DNA from: Gemmataceae bacterium
GTDB lineage: Bacteria > Planctomycetota > Planctomycetia > Gemmatales > Gemmataceae
Length of the DNA stretch: 64,000 nt
NCBI GenBank assembly: GCA_022842245.1
Contig: JALHPZ010000002.1
Location: 1-64,000 of the forward strand
Direction: 5' to 3'
In this document: positions 13,192 through 21,387 of the stretch, piece after piece
How positions within the stretch are numbered: the first letter of the stretch is position 1
Layout: every line of letters begins with the position of its first letter
The notes under the pieces: model-generated
The model's input: the letters and a program-made list of their open reading frames with translations, nothing else
Told to the model about the DNA's origin: nothing
Databases searched by the model: none
Made by a program: the position numbers and the translations under genes

Positions 13192-13791
13192 TCATTTGGC
13201 AGACTTGTACCGGAGATTTGAGTTTTTGTCGTAATATGGAGTCGCTATCGGGCCACGCTTCTGGTTATCCTTGGATTTTTTTGGGGGGAGTTGGGTGCCA
13301 GGGGTGACGCCTTTGGCTCGTTCAAACGAATCGACGCAAAGTTTCAAGGCATTCGCGATCTTGATGACATCGTTCAGCTTGGGCGCCTGAATCACACCGC
13401 TTTCAATCTTCGAGAGAGTCGAGTAACTGAGCTTACTAGCATCTGCCAGAGCCCGTAGCTGCATTCGTCTTTTCTTTCGCTCGCGCCGGATCAGGTCTCC
13501 GATCGGTACGGCTTCGCGGATCCGGGCTTCTCGCTCTCGCTTGGAAAGCGAAATGGAATCGGGAGGCGGGGGAAGTGTCATTTCCTCGATCCCATCACAA
13601 TCTGCCCAGCAAGCCAGGGTCTCCGATAGCTGATGAGCCAGACGCGCGGCGATCCAGAATTTCACATCGGTCGATCGATCTCGGAGCAATTGGTAGATGA
13701 TCCCGCTTGGAACGCCACTGCCGAGAGAGAGGTCTTCTACCGTACGGCCCTTTTGGTTCATGAGTTCCCGAAGACGCTCGCCGTAGTTCAT
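13192..13791 (-). CDS. Double helix-turn-helix XRE-type repressor
   Basis: A 199-residue protein with two Cro/CI-like HTH segments. One spans about residues 3-55 (YGERLRELMNQKGRTVEDLS). The second and clearer one spans about 95-155 (IGDLIRRERKKRRMQLRALADASKLSYSTLSKIESG). The basic C-terminus is unassigned. It is transcribed away from the DUF1580 gene across a 192-bp gap, the usual arrangement of a phage lysogeny switch. I infer that it represses the plus-strand replication module and perhaps itself. Confidence 0.85.
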   Translation of the reverse strand: MNYGERLRELMNQKGRTVEDLSLGSGVPSGIIYQLLRDRSTDVKFWIAARLAHQLSETLACWADCDGIEEMTLPPPPDSISLSKREREARIREAVPIGDLIRRERKKRRMQLRALADASKLSYSTLSKIESGVIQAPKLNDVIKIANALKLCVDSFERAKGVTPGTQLPPKKSKDNQKRGPIATPYYDKNSNLRYKSAK

Positions 13792-13807
13792 GGCTTTGCC
13801 TTTTTTT

Positions 13808-13838
13808 GATTTCTGGCAAATACGATTTCGATTTCTGG
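13808..13838. promoter_or_regulatory. Paired direct repeats, possible operator of the XRE repressor
   Basis: GATTTCTGG occurs at 13808-13816 and again at 13830-13838, 22 bp apart, which is about two helical turns. Both lie just upstream of the repressor start in an AT-rich divergent intergenic region. This spacing would place two repressor units on the same DNA face. Assignment to this repressor is inference. Confidence 0.35.
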
Positions 13839-13983
13839 ATCATTGAGATTCCGCAATCGCCGTATTTGTAGTGACTTGCAATGAAAATGGCTATCAGCAG
13901 AAACGATTGAAAACGCCAGCATCTTCCGTCAAAGCCCACTCGTGTTAGCGTGCATCCGATCCCAACCCTTGCGGAGAGTCGCG

Positions 13984-14304
13984 ATGCACGACATCCTCGG
14001 CGAATCCTTGCTCACCCTATCCCAAGCCGCTCGGAAGTTCCCGAGCTCGCGTGAGGGCGCGAACGTCAACCCTTGCACCGTCTTTCGTTGGTGCACCAAG
14101 GGAACACGCACCCCCAATGGGCAAATCGTGAAACTCGAACACATCCGTGTCGGGTCTCGATTGCTCACCTCAGTGGAAGCGATCCAGCGATATGTCGCGG
14201 CATTGACCGAACCAATCGCACCAACACCAGTTATCCGCACCCCGGCACAACGGCGACGAGATCACGAACAAGCTGAAAGGGAGCTGGAGGCCGCAGGCTG
14301 GTAA
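13984..14304 (+). CDS. DUF1580-like helix-turn-helix protein
   Basis: A 106-residue protein. The sequence ESLLTLSQAARKFPSSREG, then NPCTVFRWCTKGTRTPNGQIV and RVGSRLLTSVEAIQRYVAAL, matches the planctomycete DUF1580 pattern, a MerR/excisionase-like winged helix that reads 'HTH - wing - GxRLxTS'. I chose ATG 13984 because GGAGAG precedes it; an in-frame ATG at 13942 has none. As the first gene after the repressor it could be a Cox/Xis-type directionality factor or an activator of the replication genes. Confidence 0.7.
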   Translation: MHDILGESLLTLSQAARKFPSSREGANVNPCTVFRWCTKGTRTPNGQIVKLEHIRVGSRLLTSVEAIQRYVAALTEPIAPTPVIRTPAQRRRDHEQAERELEAAGW

Positions 14305-14371
14305 CGCCAAACCCCGCCGGACTAGGGCGGGGCTGGCAAAGTCATCACCAAACCAACTGGGTATAGACATT

Positions 14372-14725
14372 ATGCAAACTCAGATGATGCCGTGCAACGT
14401 CCCGCTCGCGTCGCCCGACGCCATTGCGACGACACGGCAGATTGCGACGACCGCTCACTATCCGCTCTCTCGCGTTGCCCCGCTACTCGCCGGCGCAATG
14501 GAACAACGGCGGGCCGCACACATCGCACAGTTTCGCGGCGACCTCGATGGCGAACTGACCGCACGGCTCGCACTGCTCGACCTGACCGAACGCATCAACG
14601 CCGAACTCGACCGGGCGGCGGAAACGGGGCTGGCGCTTTTATCCCTCGCCGTCGACCGACGGCCTGACGATGTGCGGGAACTGCTCGCACGGGCGGCGAA
14701 GGGGGTGCGGCATGCCGCAGCCTGA
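14372..14725 (+). CDS. Hypothetical protein of the replication module
   Basis: A 117-residue, largely helical protein of unknown family. The middle part (RRAAHIAQFRGDLDGELTARLALLDLTERINAELDRAAE) could form a long amphipathic helix. It overlaps the helicase gene by 14 bases and follows the DUF1580 gene by 67 bp, so it belongs to the same transcript. No catalytic motif is visible. Confidence 0.55.
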   Translation: MQTQMMPCNVPLASPDAIATTRQIATTAHYPLSRVAPLLAGAMEQRRAAHIAQFRGDLDGELTARLALLDLTERINAELDRAAETGLALLSLAVDRRPDDVRELLARAAKGVRHAAA

Positions 14726-15869
14726 AACCCTGCAACGACCACAGACGACGCAACGACCGGTGCATCTCCTCTCCGACATTGGCAATGCGGTTCGGTTCGT
14801 GTCCGATCACGGCGAGAAAGTTCGATTCGTTGGCGACTGGGGTTGTTGGACCGTATACGACGGCAAACGGTGGCGAAGCTCGCCTGGGGCGGAGTCCGTC
14901 CTCGAACTCGCGAAGGCAACGGTTAAGGCGATGTTGGCCGATGCCGTGGCGGACTACAAGGTCGCTTCGGATCGGCTTGCCGAAGCCGTCGGCGAGGAGG
15001 AAGAGGCGAAAGCCAAGATCGCACAGAAGGCGGCGCTGAGCGCGATCATGCACGCGAAGAAGTCCCACGGCGTCAAGCAACTTCGCGACATGCTCTTTGC
15101 AGCGCGGTCCGACCCGAAAGTATTCATCCCGGTCGGGGGCGACGTATTCGACATTCGGCACGACCTATTGAACGTGCCGAATGGAACAGTTGACCTGCGG
15201 ACGGGCAAACTGCGACCGCATGACTGGCGGGACTACCAGACGGCGCTTTGCCCCACGAGGTACAACCCGAATGCGACCGCTCCGACGTGGGACCGGTTCC
15301 TAAGGGACATTTTTCCGGGTGCGCCCGACGTGGCCGATTACGTTCGCGATCTCGTCGGGTACATGCTCACCGGCGACACGACCGATCAAGCTTTGTATCT
15401 GCTCGTCGGTGGCGGCGCGAACGGGAAGAGCGTGCTACTGGAACTGCTCCTGCTTATCCTCGGAGACGATTTCACCTATGTCACGCCGGTTGAAGTGCTG
15501 ATGGACGCGAGCGGCAACCGCCATCCCACGGAGAAGGCGGGATTCCGGGGCGCTCGTTTGGCAATCTCGTCTGAAACGCAGGAAGAGGGGGCGCTCAATG
15601 AATCCCGAATCAAGTCGCTGACCGGCTCAGACCGGATCACGGCTCGATATTGCAATCGGGACTTCTTTTCGTTCCCACCGACGCACAAGCTGTTCATCGC
15701 GACCAATCACCGGCCGCGCATTCGTGGGACCGATAACGGCACTTGGCGCCGGGTTCGGTTGATCGAATTTCCTCGCCGATTCTGGAGCGATGCTGACAAG
15801 CTTCGCGAGCCGGGCGGCACGTTCGACCCGAAGGACAAAGCCGACCCGTCACTCATCGGCAAGCTGTAA
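14712..15869 (+). CDS. D5/P4-type SF3 helicase, N-terminal part, ending at an in-frame TAA
   Basis: 385 residues are read before TAA 15867-15869. Residues about 145-225 match the D5_N region (FDIRHDLLNVPNGTVDLRTG...DYVRDLVGYMLTGDT). Walker A is GGGANGKS at 233-240, followed by the SF3 B, B' and C-type segments (RLAISSETQE, then LFIATNHRPRIRGTDNGTWRR). No Toprim or AEP primase domain is present at the N-terminus, so only the helicase half of a P4-alpha-like protein is seen. AAGGGGG lies just upstream of ATG 14712. The reading frame continues for a further 139 residues after the stop with family-like sequence. The gene is therefore either inactivated by one nonsense change or made as two polypeptides. 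Confidence 0.85.
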   Translation: MPQPETLQRPQTTQRPVHLLSDIGNAVRFVSDHGEKVRFVGDWGCWTVYDGKRWRSSPGAESVLELAKATVKAMLADAVADYKVASDRLAEAVGEEEEAKAKIAQKAALSAIMHAKKSHGVKQLRDMLFAARSDPKVFIPVGGDVFDIRHDLLNVPNGTVDLRTGKLRPHDWRDYQTALCPTRYNPNATAPTWDRFLRDIFPGAPDVADYVRDLVGYMLTGDTTDQALYLLVGGGANGKSVLLELLLLILGDDFTYVTPVEVLMDASGNRHPTEKAGFRGARLAISSETQEEGALNESRIKSLTGSDRITARYCNRDFFSFPPTHKLFIATNHRPRIRGTDNGTWRRVRLIEFPRRFWSDADKLREPGGTFDPKDKADPSLIGKL

Positions 15870-15884
15870 GCCGAAGCTGAGGGC

Positions 15885-16304
15885 GTGCTGGCCGAAGGCG
15901 TCCGGCGGGCGGCAAAGTTCTACGCGACCGGTTGCACGATCAAACCGCCGAAGCCCGTAATGGTGGCAACGGCGGACTACCGCAAGGCAGAGGATAACCT
16001 AGGCCAGTTCTTCGATTCGCGCATCAAGGCGACGGCCGACGAGAATACGCCGAAGGCCGATCTCCGCGACTGCGAAACGATGACCGGGCAGCGGCTTCGC
16101 GAAGAGTACGTCAATTGGAACCGTGAGAACGGCAACACCGATTCCACGCTCATCGGTACGCGAAACTTCGGCGAGCGCGCGAAGGCGAGATTCCGGTACT
16201 CGCGGCCGTGCGGCGTCGTCAACTACTTCTGCGAGCTCAAAAGTGGAGGGTTGGGGCCAAAAGTGGAGGGTGAACCCCCACCTGACGGTTACGACCCAAT
16301 GTGA
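15885..16304 (+). CDS. C-terminal part of the interrupted SF3 helicase
   Basis: In the same frame as the helicase and five codons after its TAA, this 139-residue segment starts at GTG 15885. VRRAAKFYATGCTIKPPKPVMVATADYRKAEDNLGQFFDSRI is the typical tail of D5-type helicases, including the primase-C-terminal-like region after the AAA core. GAGG a few bases upstream of GTG 15885 would allow re-initiation. The end of the gene already contains two copies of the AAAAGTGGAGGGT repeat described next. Confidence 0.75.
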   Translation: MLAEGVRRAAKFYATGCTIKPPKPVMVATADYRKAEDNLGQFFDSRIKATADENTPKADLRDCETMTGQRLREEYVNWNRENGNTDSTLIGTRNFGERAKARFRYSRPCGVVNYFCELKSGGLGPKVEGEPPPDGYDPM

Positions 16305-16539
16305 GAGAAAGTGGAAATCGGGTCCGAAAGTGACGACCCACCCTCCCACCCTCCACTTTTCGACCCGTACATGGGGAAAAAGGCTACCTGATTAACACCT
16401 TTGTGGAGGGTGGGGAGGCAAAGTCCCACTACCGGAAGGCCGCAAAGTGGAGGGTGGGAGGGTTGTTATCGAAAAACGCGCACAAATGCCAAAAGCGGCC
16501 TCTGTGGGGATAACTCGGAAGTGGACACTGACCCTCCAC
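16239..16539. repeat. Iterated GTGGAGGGT repeats, candidate replication origin
   Basis: The motif AAAGTGGAGGGT or a close variant occurs at 16239-16251 and 16259-16271 (20 bp apart), at 16400-16411 and at 16444-16455. Inverted copies lie at 16348-16360 and 16531-16539. Between them is an A-rich stretch (about 16371-16400). Clustered iterons in both orientations beside a D5/P4-type helicase gene are what an element origin looks like. The first two copies are inside the helicase reading frame. Binding protein and function are inferred. Confidence 0.5.
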
Positions 16540-16756
16540 ACTCACCAGACTTCGATGCGTGACATGCCGGGACGTGAAGGGGGACGCGCCGACCGGGGCA
16601 GAACGGACGGTTTGAAACGTCTACGCGCGTAGACATTCGCCCGGCGATTTGAAATATCAGCGTGCGTTGGCATTTCAGGTCCCAACGGCCGCAACCTCAT
16701 CACAGGCGCTGCCGGCAAGTCATCTCGACGAACCCAAAACCTTCAGGAGGAATACT

Positions 16757-17221
16757 GTGAACTTACTACCGATTACGTCGAAGTGTCTCGCAAAAAAATG
16801 TACATCGTGCGGCATCACGCTCGCCGATGGCGAGTTCGTTTCGGCGGCTGACATCGCGCCCGTCTGGACGGCGCGGGCATCAGCACGCAAACAGTACGGC
16901 GGCGAAGGCCTGGCCTTGGCGCTCCGATCCGTCGGCGGCAAGCGGTACACGGACCGGGCCGCGCTCGCCGTGGGAATCTTGCTGGCGGCGGATCATGCAG
17001 CTGGCGAACTGCTCAACAGGCTCGGCGGCGATCTGCCGGACGATGCCTACCCGGACCTGCACGACCGGTTCGGTTACGCCGTGCAAAACCTATTGCATTG
17101 GGAACGTGGGGCCGATTGTCTCGCCGTGGCCGATGTTCCCGTGGTTCGGAAGCGGTTATCCGAGTTCTCGCTGGCACCGGCGAAGAAACCCCGTCGGCGG
17201 CTCAGTGACGGGGGGCGGTAA
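16757..17221 (+). CDS. Hypothetical protein with an N-terminal CxxC
   Basis: 154 residues from GTG 16757, which has an excellent Shine-Dalgarno sequence (AGGAGGA, 5 bases upstream). A lone CTSC pair lies at about residues 15-18, and the C-terminus is basic. I recognise no family. Its stop overlaps the next start as TAATG, so it is translationally coupled to the helix-turn-helix gene. Confidence 0.6.
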   Translation: MNLLPITSKCLAKKCTSCGITLADGEFVSAADIAPVWTARASARKQYGGEGLALALRSVGGKRYTDRAALAVGILLAADHAAGELLNRLGGDLPDDAYPDLHDRFGYAVQNLLHWERGADCLAVADVPVVRKRLSEFSLAPAKKPRRRLSDGGR

Positions 17222-17571
17222 TGCCCGTTACCAAAAAGGCAAGGCCGAAGCTTGACCGGTTCGCAGCTCTCAAAGCCATGTTCGCGGACATCACCCGTGT
17301 CCGCGATACAGCGGCCGATGATGGCGTGCGGGGCGGACCGTCTACAGCGCTCGCCTACTGCGCTCTCTGGACTCAATGCGACGGCAGGACCGGCAGCGTG
17401 GTCATGCCAGTTGCTCGTCTTGCCCGGCTGATTGGATCGACACGACACACGGCACGGCGGGCGTTGGCAATCCTCGAAACGCTCAAGTACATCGCACCCG
17501 TGGAAAAGGACGGGGCAGCCGTGCCGGGCAAATGGATCGTCGATCATTCGCTTATCGAAGAGAATGATTAG
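17221..17571 (+). CDS. Winged-helix protein, possible replication or regulatory protein
   Basis: A 116-residue protein. The block STALAYCALWTQCDGRTGSVVMPVARLARLIGSTRHTARRALAILETLKYI (about 40-90) has the shape of the winged HTH seen in plasmid and phage replication initiators: growth-condition strand, recognition helix 'TRHTARRAL', then a wing. It directly precedes three perfect 44-bp repeats with internal palindromes, the most likely binding target. The start codon overlaps the preceding stop. Confidence 0.6.
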   Translation: MPVTKKARPKLDRFAALKAMFADITRVRDTAADDGVRGGPSTALAYCALWTQCDGRTGSVVMPVARLARLIGSTRHTARRALAILETLKYIAPVEKDGAAVPGKWIVDHSLIEEND

Positions 17572-17602
17572 TGTACTGATTGGCACTGGTCAACCATTAC
17601 TA

Positions 17603-17734
17603 GGGGGTGGTGAATGGTTCACCAGTAAGTGAGCAATGGTTGCTCAGGGGGTGGTGAATGGTTCACCAGTAAGTGAGCAATGGTTGCTCAGGGGGTGGTG
17701 AATGGTTCACCAGTAAGTGAGCAATGGTTGCTCA
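17603..17734. repeat. Three perfect 44-bp tandem repeats, each with two palindromes
   Basis: Copies begin at 17603, 17647 and 17691 and are identical. Every unit contains GGTGAATGGTTCACC and TGAGCAATGGTTGCTCA, two perfect inverted repeats centred on the same AATGGTT core. A degenerate half unit (GGTCAACCATTAC) precedes the first copy. The array lies 31 bp after a winged-helix gene. It could be iterons of an origin, a partition centromere or a cooperative operator; as RNA it would form six small hairpins. Confidence 0.85.
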
Positions 17735-18130
17735 CAATCAGAGAGAATCAGATGCGGAGTCAGAGACGTAGCAGATGATTCTCAGAAGACCACAGAAGCC
17801 CGGCTACGCCGGCCTTCGCTTCGCGGCTGTCGCCGCTCCGCTCGGCCGGCTTGCCGGGCCGGGTGGTGGTTCAGGGAGTCAATTATGCGGGGCACGGCGT
17901 CCGCGATGACTGACAACGCAATGTCATCCCTGCAACGCGATGCGGGCGTGATCTCGACCCGGAAGCCGGATTGCGAGCGAAACGCGAATGAGGGGCGCGT
18001 AGGCGCGGGAATCGCCGGGTACTCCGAAGAGGGGGGGGGGGCCTCCGAGGGCCGGCCGTCCGGAACACCCAAACTACCAAAATCACTTTCTTCTTCGGGC
18101 TGACGTTAGAGCGTCGAAAGGGGGGAATAG
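17735..18130. other. GC-rich intergenic region with a long imperfect hairpin
   Basis: No convincing gene. Bases 17800-17863 form an imperfect hairpin whose outer arms are GCCCGGC and GCCGGGC, with a further inner pairing of CGCCGGCC and GGCCGGCT. An 11-base G-run lies near 18030-18040. Short open frames here lack good starts. Confidence 0.4.
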
Positions 18131-18223
18131 ATGGACGAAATGCGGCGGCGAATCCTGCGCGTGCTGGCCAACGAACAGTCGGCGATTGAATCGCGGGACC
18201 GGTCGCGGTGGCGCCCGTTGTAG
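18131..18223 (+). CDS. Possible 30-residue small protein
   Basis: An open frame of 31 codons with a strong purine-rich site (AAAGGGGGG) upstream of ATG 18131. The product is charged (MDEMRRRILRVLANEQ...). No family is recognised. It is included because of the ribosome-binding site; it could be a chance ORF. Confidence 0.3.
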   Translation: MDEMRRRILRVLANEQSAIESRDRSRWRPL

Positions 18224-18232
18224 CTGTTGGAG

Positions 18233-18426
18233 CTAGATCGACTTGACCTCGAAGTTCGGACCAATCAACCGCAGCCCGAAGACGATGGCGGCCACGACGA
18301 CAATCCCGCCGACGAGACGGCCGCCAAGCAGAACCAGGAAGAAGCGGCAAATTTCGCGGGCGAACTGGCGAAAGCAAAAGACCCCGGCAACGCGATCGCA
18401 AGGCAGGTGCGGTAAATCTTGCCCAT
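18233..18426 (-). pseudogene. Possible frameshifted small membrane protein
   Basis: On the minus strand, ATG 18426 opens with a signal-like stretch (MGKIYRTCLAIALPG). Another frame overlapping it ends with a hydrophobic segment (REICRFFLVLLGGRLVGGIV, then VAAIVFGLRLIGPNF) that would make one membrane helix. The two halves read as a single small membrane protein only if a frameshift lies near 18370. The evidence is weak. Confidence 0.25.
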
Positions 18427-18498
18427 GTTGCGCCGAATCACTTCTTGACCCAATCGAATCGGCGCGTAACCATGCCCACCGTATCGGGAGGGCGGAAC

Positions 18499-19134
18499 AT
18501 GACTCGAAAAACAATCTTCTGGATTCCCATCGGCATCGTCTGCGTCGCCGCCATCACCATCGCCACTTTCGAACTTGGTCTATTCGCGGCACGGCAAAAC
18601 GATTCAGAATCGAATCGCCGGTTCGCCACGTTCCAAGAGGCGATGACCTTCATCGCTGCCGAGGCCGAAAAAAACCATACCGAGACCGACGATGAAGCCA
18701 TGCGGGAGATCGCCGCGATGAGCAAGGTGGACCGTGCGCACATGGAGCCGATGCTGATTCAAATTCGCAAAGCCAAAAGCATGACGGAACTCGATGACCT
18801 GTTTCTTTTCTTCGGCAAGCCGGAAAACCGCCTCAAGCCTTCGGCAATTCGACGCGCGCTCTTCCAAAAGTCTTATCTGATGGCAGTCCAGAATCGCGAT
18901 TTCGTTGCCATCGCTGAATGGGGCTGGGACAACCTGCTGACTCCAAATGAGCGAACGGCGAACAATGTTGAAGACTGGCTGAACAACATGCGGGTTTATT
19001 GCCATAGCCAAGAAACGGCAAAATCCATGCTGAAAGCCCTCGCCCCGAACGGTAAGCCGTCCGAAGAATTGATCGCGTTTTACAAAGAAGTTTTCGACGG
19101 CGCACGGTTGCCTCCGCACTGGCCGACCAAGTAA
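18499..19134 (+). CDS. Membrane-anchored hypothetical protein
   Basis: 211 residues from ATG 18499, preceded by GGAGGG. Residues about 6-28 (IFWIPIGIVCVAAITIATFE) form one membrane helix followed by a soluble, mainly helical charged region with several DDE-rich stretches. I recognise no domain. It is the last plausible cargo gene before the insertion-sequence cluster. Confidence 0.6.
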   Translation: MTRKTIFWIPIGIVCVAAITIATFELGLFAARQNDSESNRRFATFQEAMTFIAAEAEKNHTETDDEAMREIAAMSKVDRAHMEPMLIQIRKAKSMTELDDLFLFFGKPENRLKPSAIRRALFQKSYLMAVQNRDFVAIAEWGWDNLLTPNERTANNVEDWLNNMRVYCHSQETAKSMLKALAPNGKPSEELIAFYKEVFDGARLPPHWPTK

Positions 19135-19590
19135 CCCGGATTATGCATACCTGCCACTGATAGCGCCCTTTTGAAGAGCACAAGCCGATGTTTCATCAGA
19201 TTTTGTGTCGCAGGACCGGGGCAGAGCAGAGGAAACAGTCTGTTCCGGGAGTGACGGCCGGCGGCGGAGGGGATGGTGCCTCCATTCACCGAACTTCACC
19301 TCGGAAAAGCAACGCAGTCCGGACCGTTCACTTGCTTCCAAGACCGGGCGGGAAAGGGACGATTTGGCGCGGGTGCGGAGGAGCCTGCGATCGGGCATCC
19401 AGATGGGCAATCGTTCGACGGTCGTCTCTCCCAGTACGACTCTGCTTGGCAGTGCACATCGCTGTGAGGCGAACGGGTCGATACCGAGGCCATTCCAGGT
19501 GCCGGCGACGAAATTGAAAACTGATGGATCAAATTGCCCCCCGTGTCGGAGTATAGGCCGTGTTGATTGAAGCGGGGTCGTGTTGGGAAG
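19135..19590. other. 456-bp stretch without a recognisable gene
   Basis: Only short unsupported frames occur on either strand. The last 60 bp probably contain the 3' end of the IS5-type element whose transposase stop is at 19591. I could not define its terminal inverted repeat. Confidence 0.4.
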
Positions 19591-20195
19591 CTACGCAATC
19601 ATGATGGCGATCGATGCCACCCATACGAATCCCAAATAGTTCCGAGCCTTCTTGTCGTAGCGGGTCGCCACACGACGGTACTGCTTGATCCGACCGAAGA
19701 ATAATTCCACCACACTTCGCTCGCGATACAAGTGCCGATCGTACGCGATGGCCTCCGTCCGGTTCCGACGCGGCGGGATGCACGGCTCGGCCCCCTGACC
19801 ACGAATCGCCTCCCGGTTCGCATCCGAATCGTAGCCCTTGTCGGCCAGCACCGCCTCGGTCTCGACCCCCGCGATCAACTCCGGCAGATGCGGGCTGTCG
19901 GCCGCGTGGGCCCCGGTCAATTTCAACGTCACCGGATGCCCCAGCGGATTCACGGCGACGTGGATTTTGCTGCCATTCCCACCGCAACCGCGACCCAACG
20001 CCTCGGCCGCTTGACCGCCGGTACCATCGGCTTTTTTTTCGCGCCGGCCGCCGCCACATTCGCGCGGATGCAGGAACTGTCGACGCTTAGCCATTCGGTG
20101 TCGTCGTCCCGGAGTTCCGCCGCGATCGTCTCCCAGACGCCGCGTTCGCACCAGCGGTTGTAGCGTTGCCACAGGCTGTTCGACTTTCCGAAACA
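19591..20195 (-). mobile_element. IS5-family transposase remnant with a frameshift window
   Basis: The N-terminal part reads CFGKSNSLWQRYNRWCERGVWETI, the helix-turn-helix end of IS5-group transposases, then TEWLSVDSSCIRAN with the first catalytic Asp. The second frame reads GGNGSKIHVAVNPLGHPV, then ADKGYDSDANREAIR with the second Asp, and RSVVELFFGRIKQYRR with the catalytic Glu. The frames join at eight consecutive A residues (T8 at 20032-20039 on the plus strand), a classic -1 slippery site. The first 60-70 residues expected at the N-terminus are missing at the junction near 20195, so the copy is 5'-truncated and probably inactive. Confidence 0.85.
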
Positions 20196-21369
20196 GGTCG
20201 GCAAGCCGGTCACCCTCGCCAGAGGACTCGTCGATACCGGGGCCCAAATCGGGAGGGAAGCGAACCTGGCGCCGGGGAAGGAAATTGAGCTTGCCGAATT
20301 GACGCTCGAATTCGATTCGCGAAACGATACTGCAGCCGGCTTTCGCAAGAGTCTGGCGATTTATGGAACCGGCAAGTTCGAGGTTGGGTTCGAGAAAGTG
20401 CTTGGGACGGCGTTCATCAAGCCGGACCCTGCGTTGAGCAAGCTCGCGACCGGAAAGCTGGAACTTGAGGTGAAGGAGCCCGAGAAATTGCCACCGGAGA
20501 AGGAACCCTTCACCGCCTGGGGCAAGGAGGTCGGTGGCCTGCAAGCGGGCTTGGGCTTCAAAGCGGGTGCGAAGCGGGCCTACACCCACGGTGAGACGGT
20601 CACGCTCGTCGTCCGGGTTCGCAACGTCGGCCAGAATGACATCAAGTTCAAGTACTACCCCACATTCCTCTCCGAGAACTCGCCAACTGTGCTAGACGAA
20701 ACAGGCAAGCGAGTTTCCCTCCGCGGTAACACGCTTCGTCTAGTGCAGCACGAGATCCCCAAGGAAGTGAACTTGGCGGTGGGGAAGGAAATCGAACTCT
20801 ACGAGCGAGAGCTGCGTCTGGCTAAGGGAAACGAAAACGCAGTCGAGCTGAAAACCCGAGACATTTTTCCAAAAGGGAAGTTTCTGATTCGGCACGAGCA
20901 GGTTATTGGCCAATCGGCGCAAGCCTCCGACAAGCTTGACCCCGATCTGGAAAAACTCGCCACCGGGAAACTGGAACTCGAAGTGAAGGAACCAGAGAAG
21001 TTGCCGCCGGAGAAGGAACCCTTCACCGCCTGGGGTAAGGAAGTCGGCGGTCTGCAAGCGGGCTTTTGCATCACCAACGCCACTGACATTCAGATCGGCG
21101 GCAAGGTCATGGCGGTCGTGAAATTGCGGAACGTCAGCAAAGAGACGATCAGTGCCTCGGCGGTGCCTTTGTGGGTGCTGATGAGTCCTCCGAAGGTTGT
21201 TGATTCGCAGGGCAAGCCTGTCCGCACCACAGATGGGCCGTATCCGTTGCTCGACTTCGACCCTACGAAACTGACACTCAAGCCGGGCGAGGAGGTTGAT
21301 GTCGATAAGACCGAAGTAACCCCTCACTCCGGCTCAGTGGCTGCCTTCGGTAGCGGAGGCAGCCACTGA
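20194..21369 (+). pseudogene. 5'-truncated Gemmata-type repeat protein
   Basis: The open frame continues from the IS5 junction (QVGKPVTLARG) with no natural start. It contains modules of the type PPEKEPFTAWGKEVGGLQAG, then ETVTLVVRVRNVG, then FPKGKFLIRHEQVIGQS...KLATGKLELEVKEPEKLP. The boundary segment occurs twice almost identically, near 20449-20550 and 20959-21066. Such immunoglobulin-like beta modules recur in Gemmataceae proteins, often after a BlaR1-like M56 peptidase domain, but their function is not established. The end is also unnatural: the frame runs into the 30-bp inverted repeat and stops. The gene has lost both ends. Confidence 0.75.
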
Positions 21370-21387
21370 GCCGGAGTGAGGGGTTAC
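21316..21387. repeat. Perfect 30-bp inverted repeat with 12-base loop
   Basis: Bases 21316-21345 are the exact reverse complement of 21358-21387; the loop is TTCGGTAGCGGA. The left arm lies in the reading frame of the truncated repeat protein and the right arm introduces its stop. No T-run follows, so it is not a typical terminator. It could be a small palindromic insertion or a fold-back duplication formed at the break where the group II intron remnant joins. Confidence 0.9.

Noticed and set aside
17603..17734. CRISPR array
   Set aside because: The three 44-bp units are contiguous and identical with no variable spacers, and no cas genes are present.
21316..21387. Intrinsic terminator of the truncated repeat gene
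   Set aside because: The 30-bp stem is longer than a normal terminator, has no T-run on either strand and partly consists of coding sequence.
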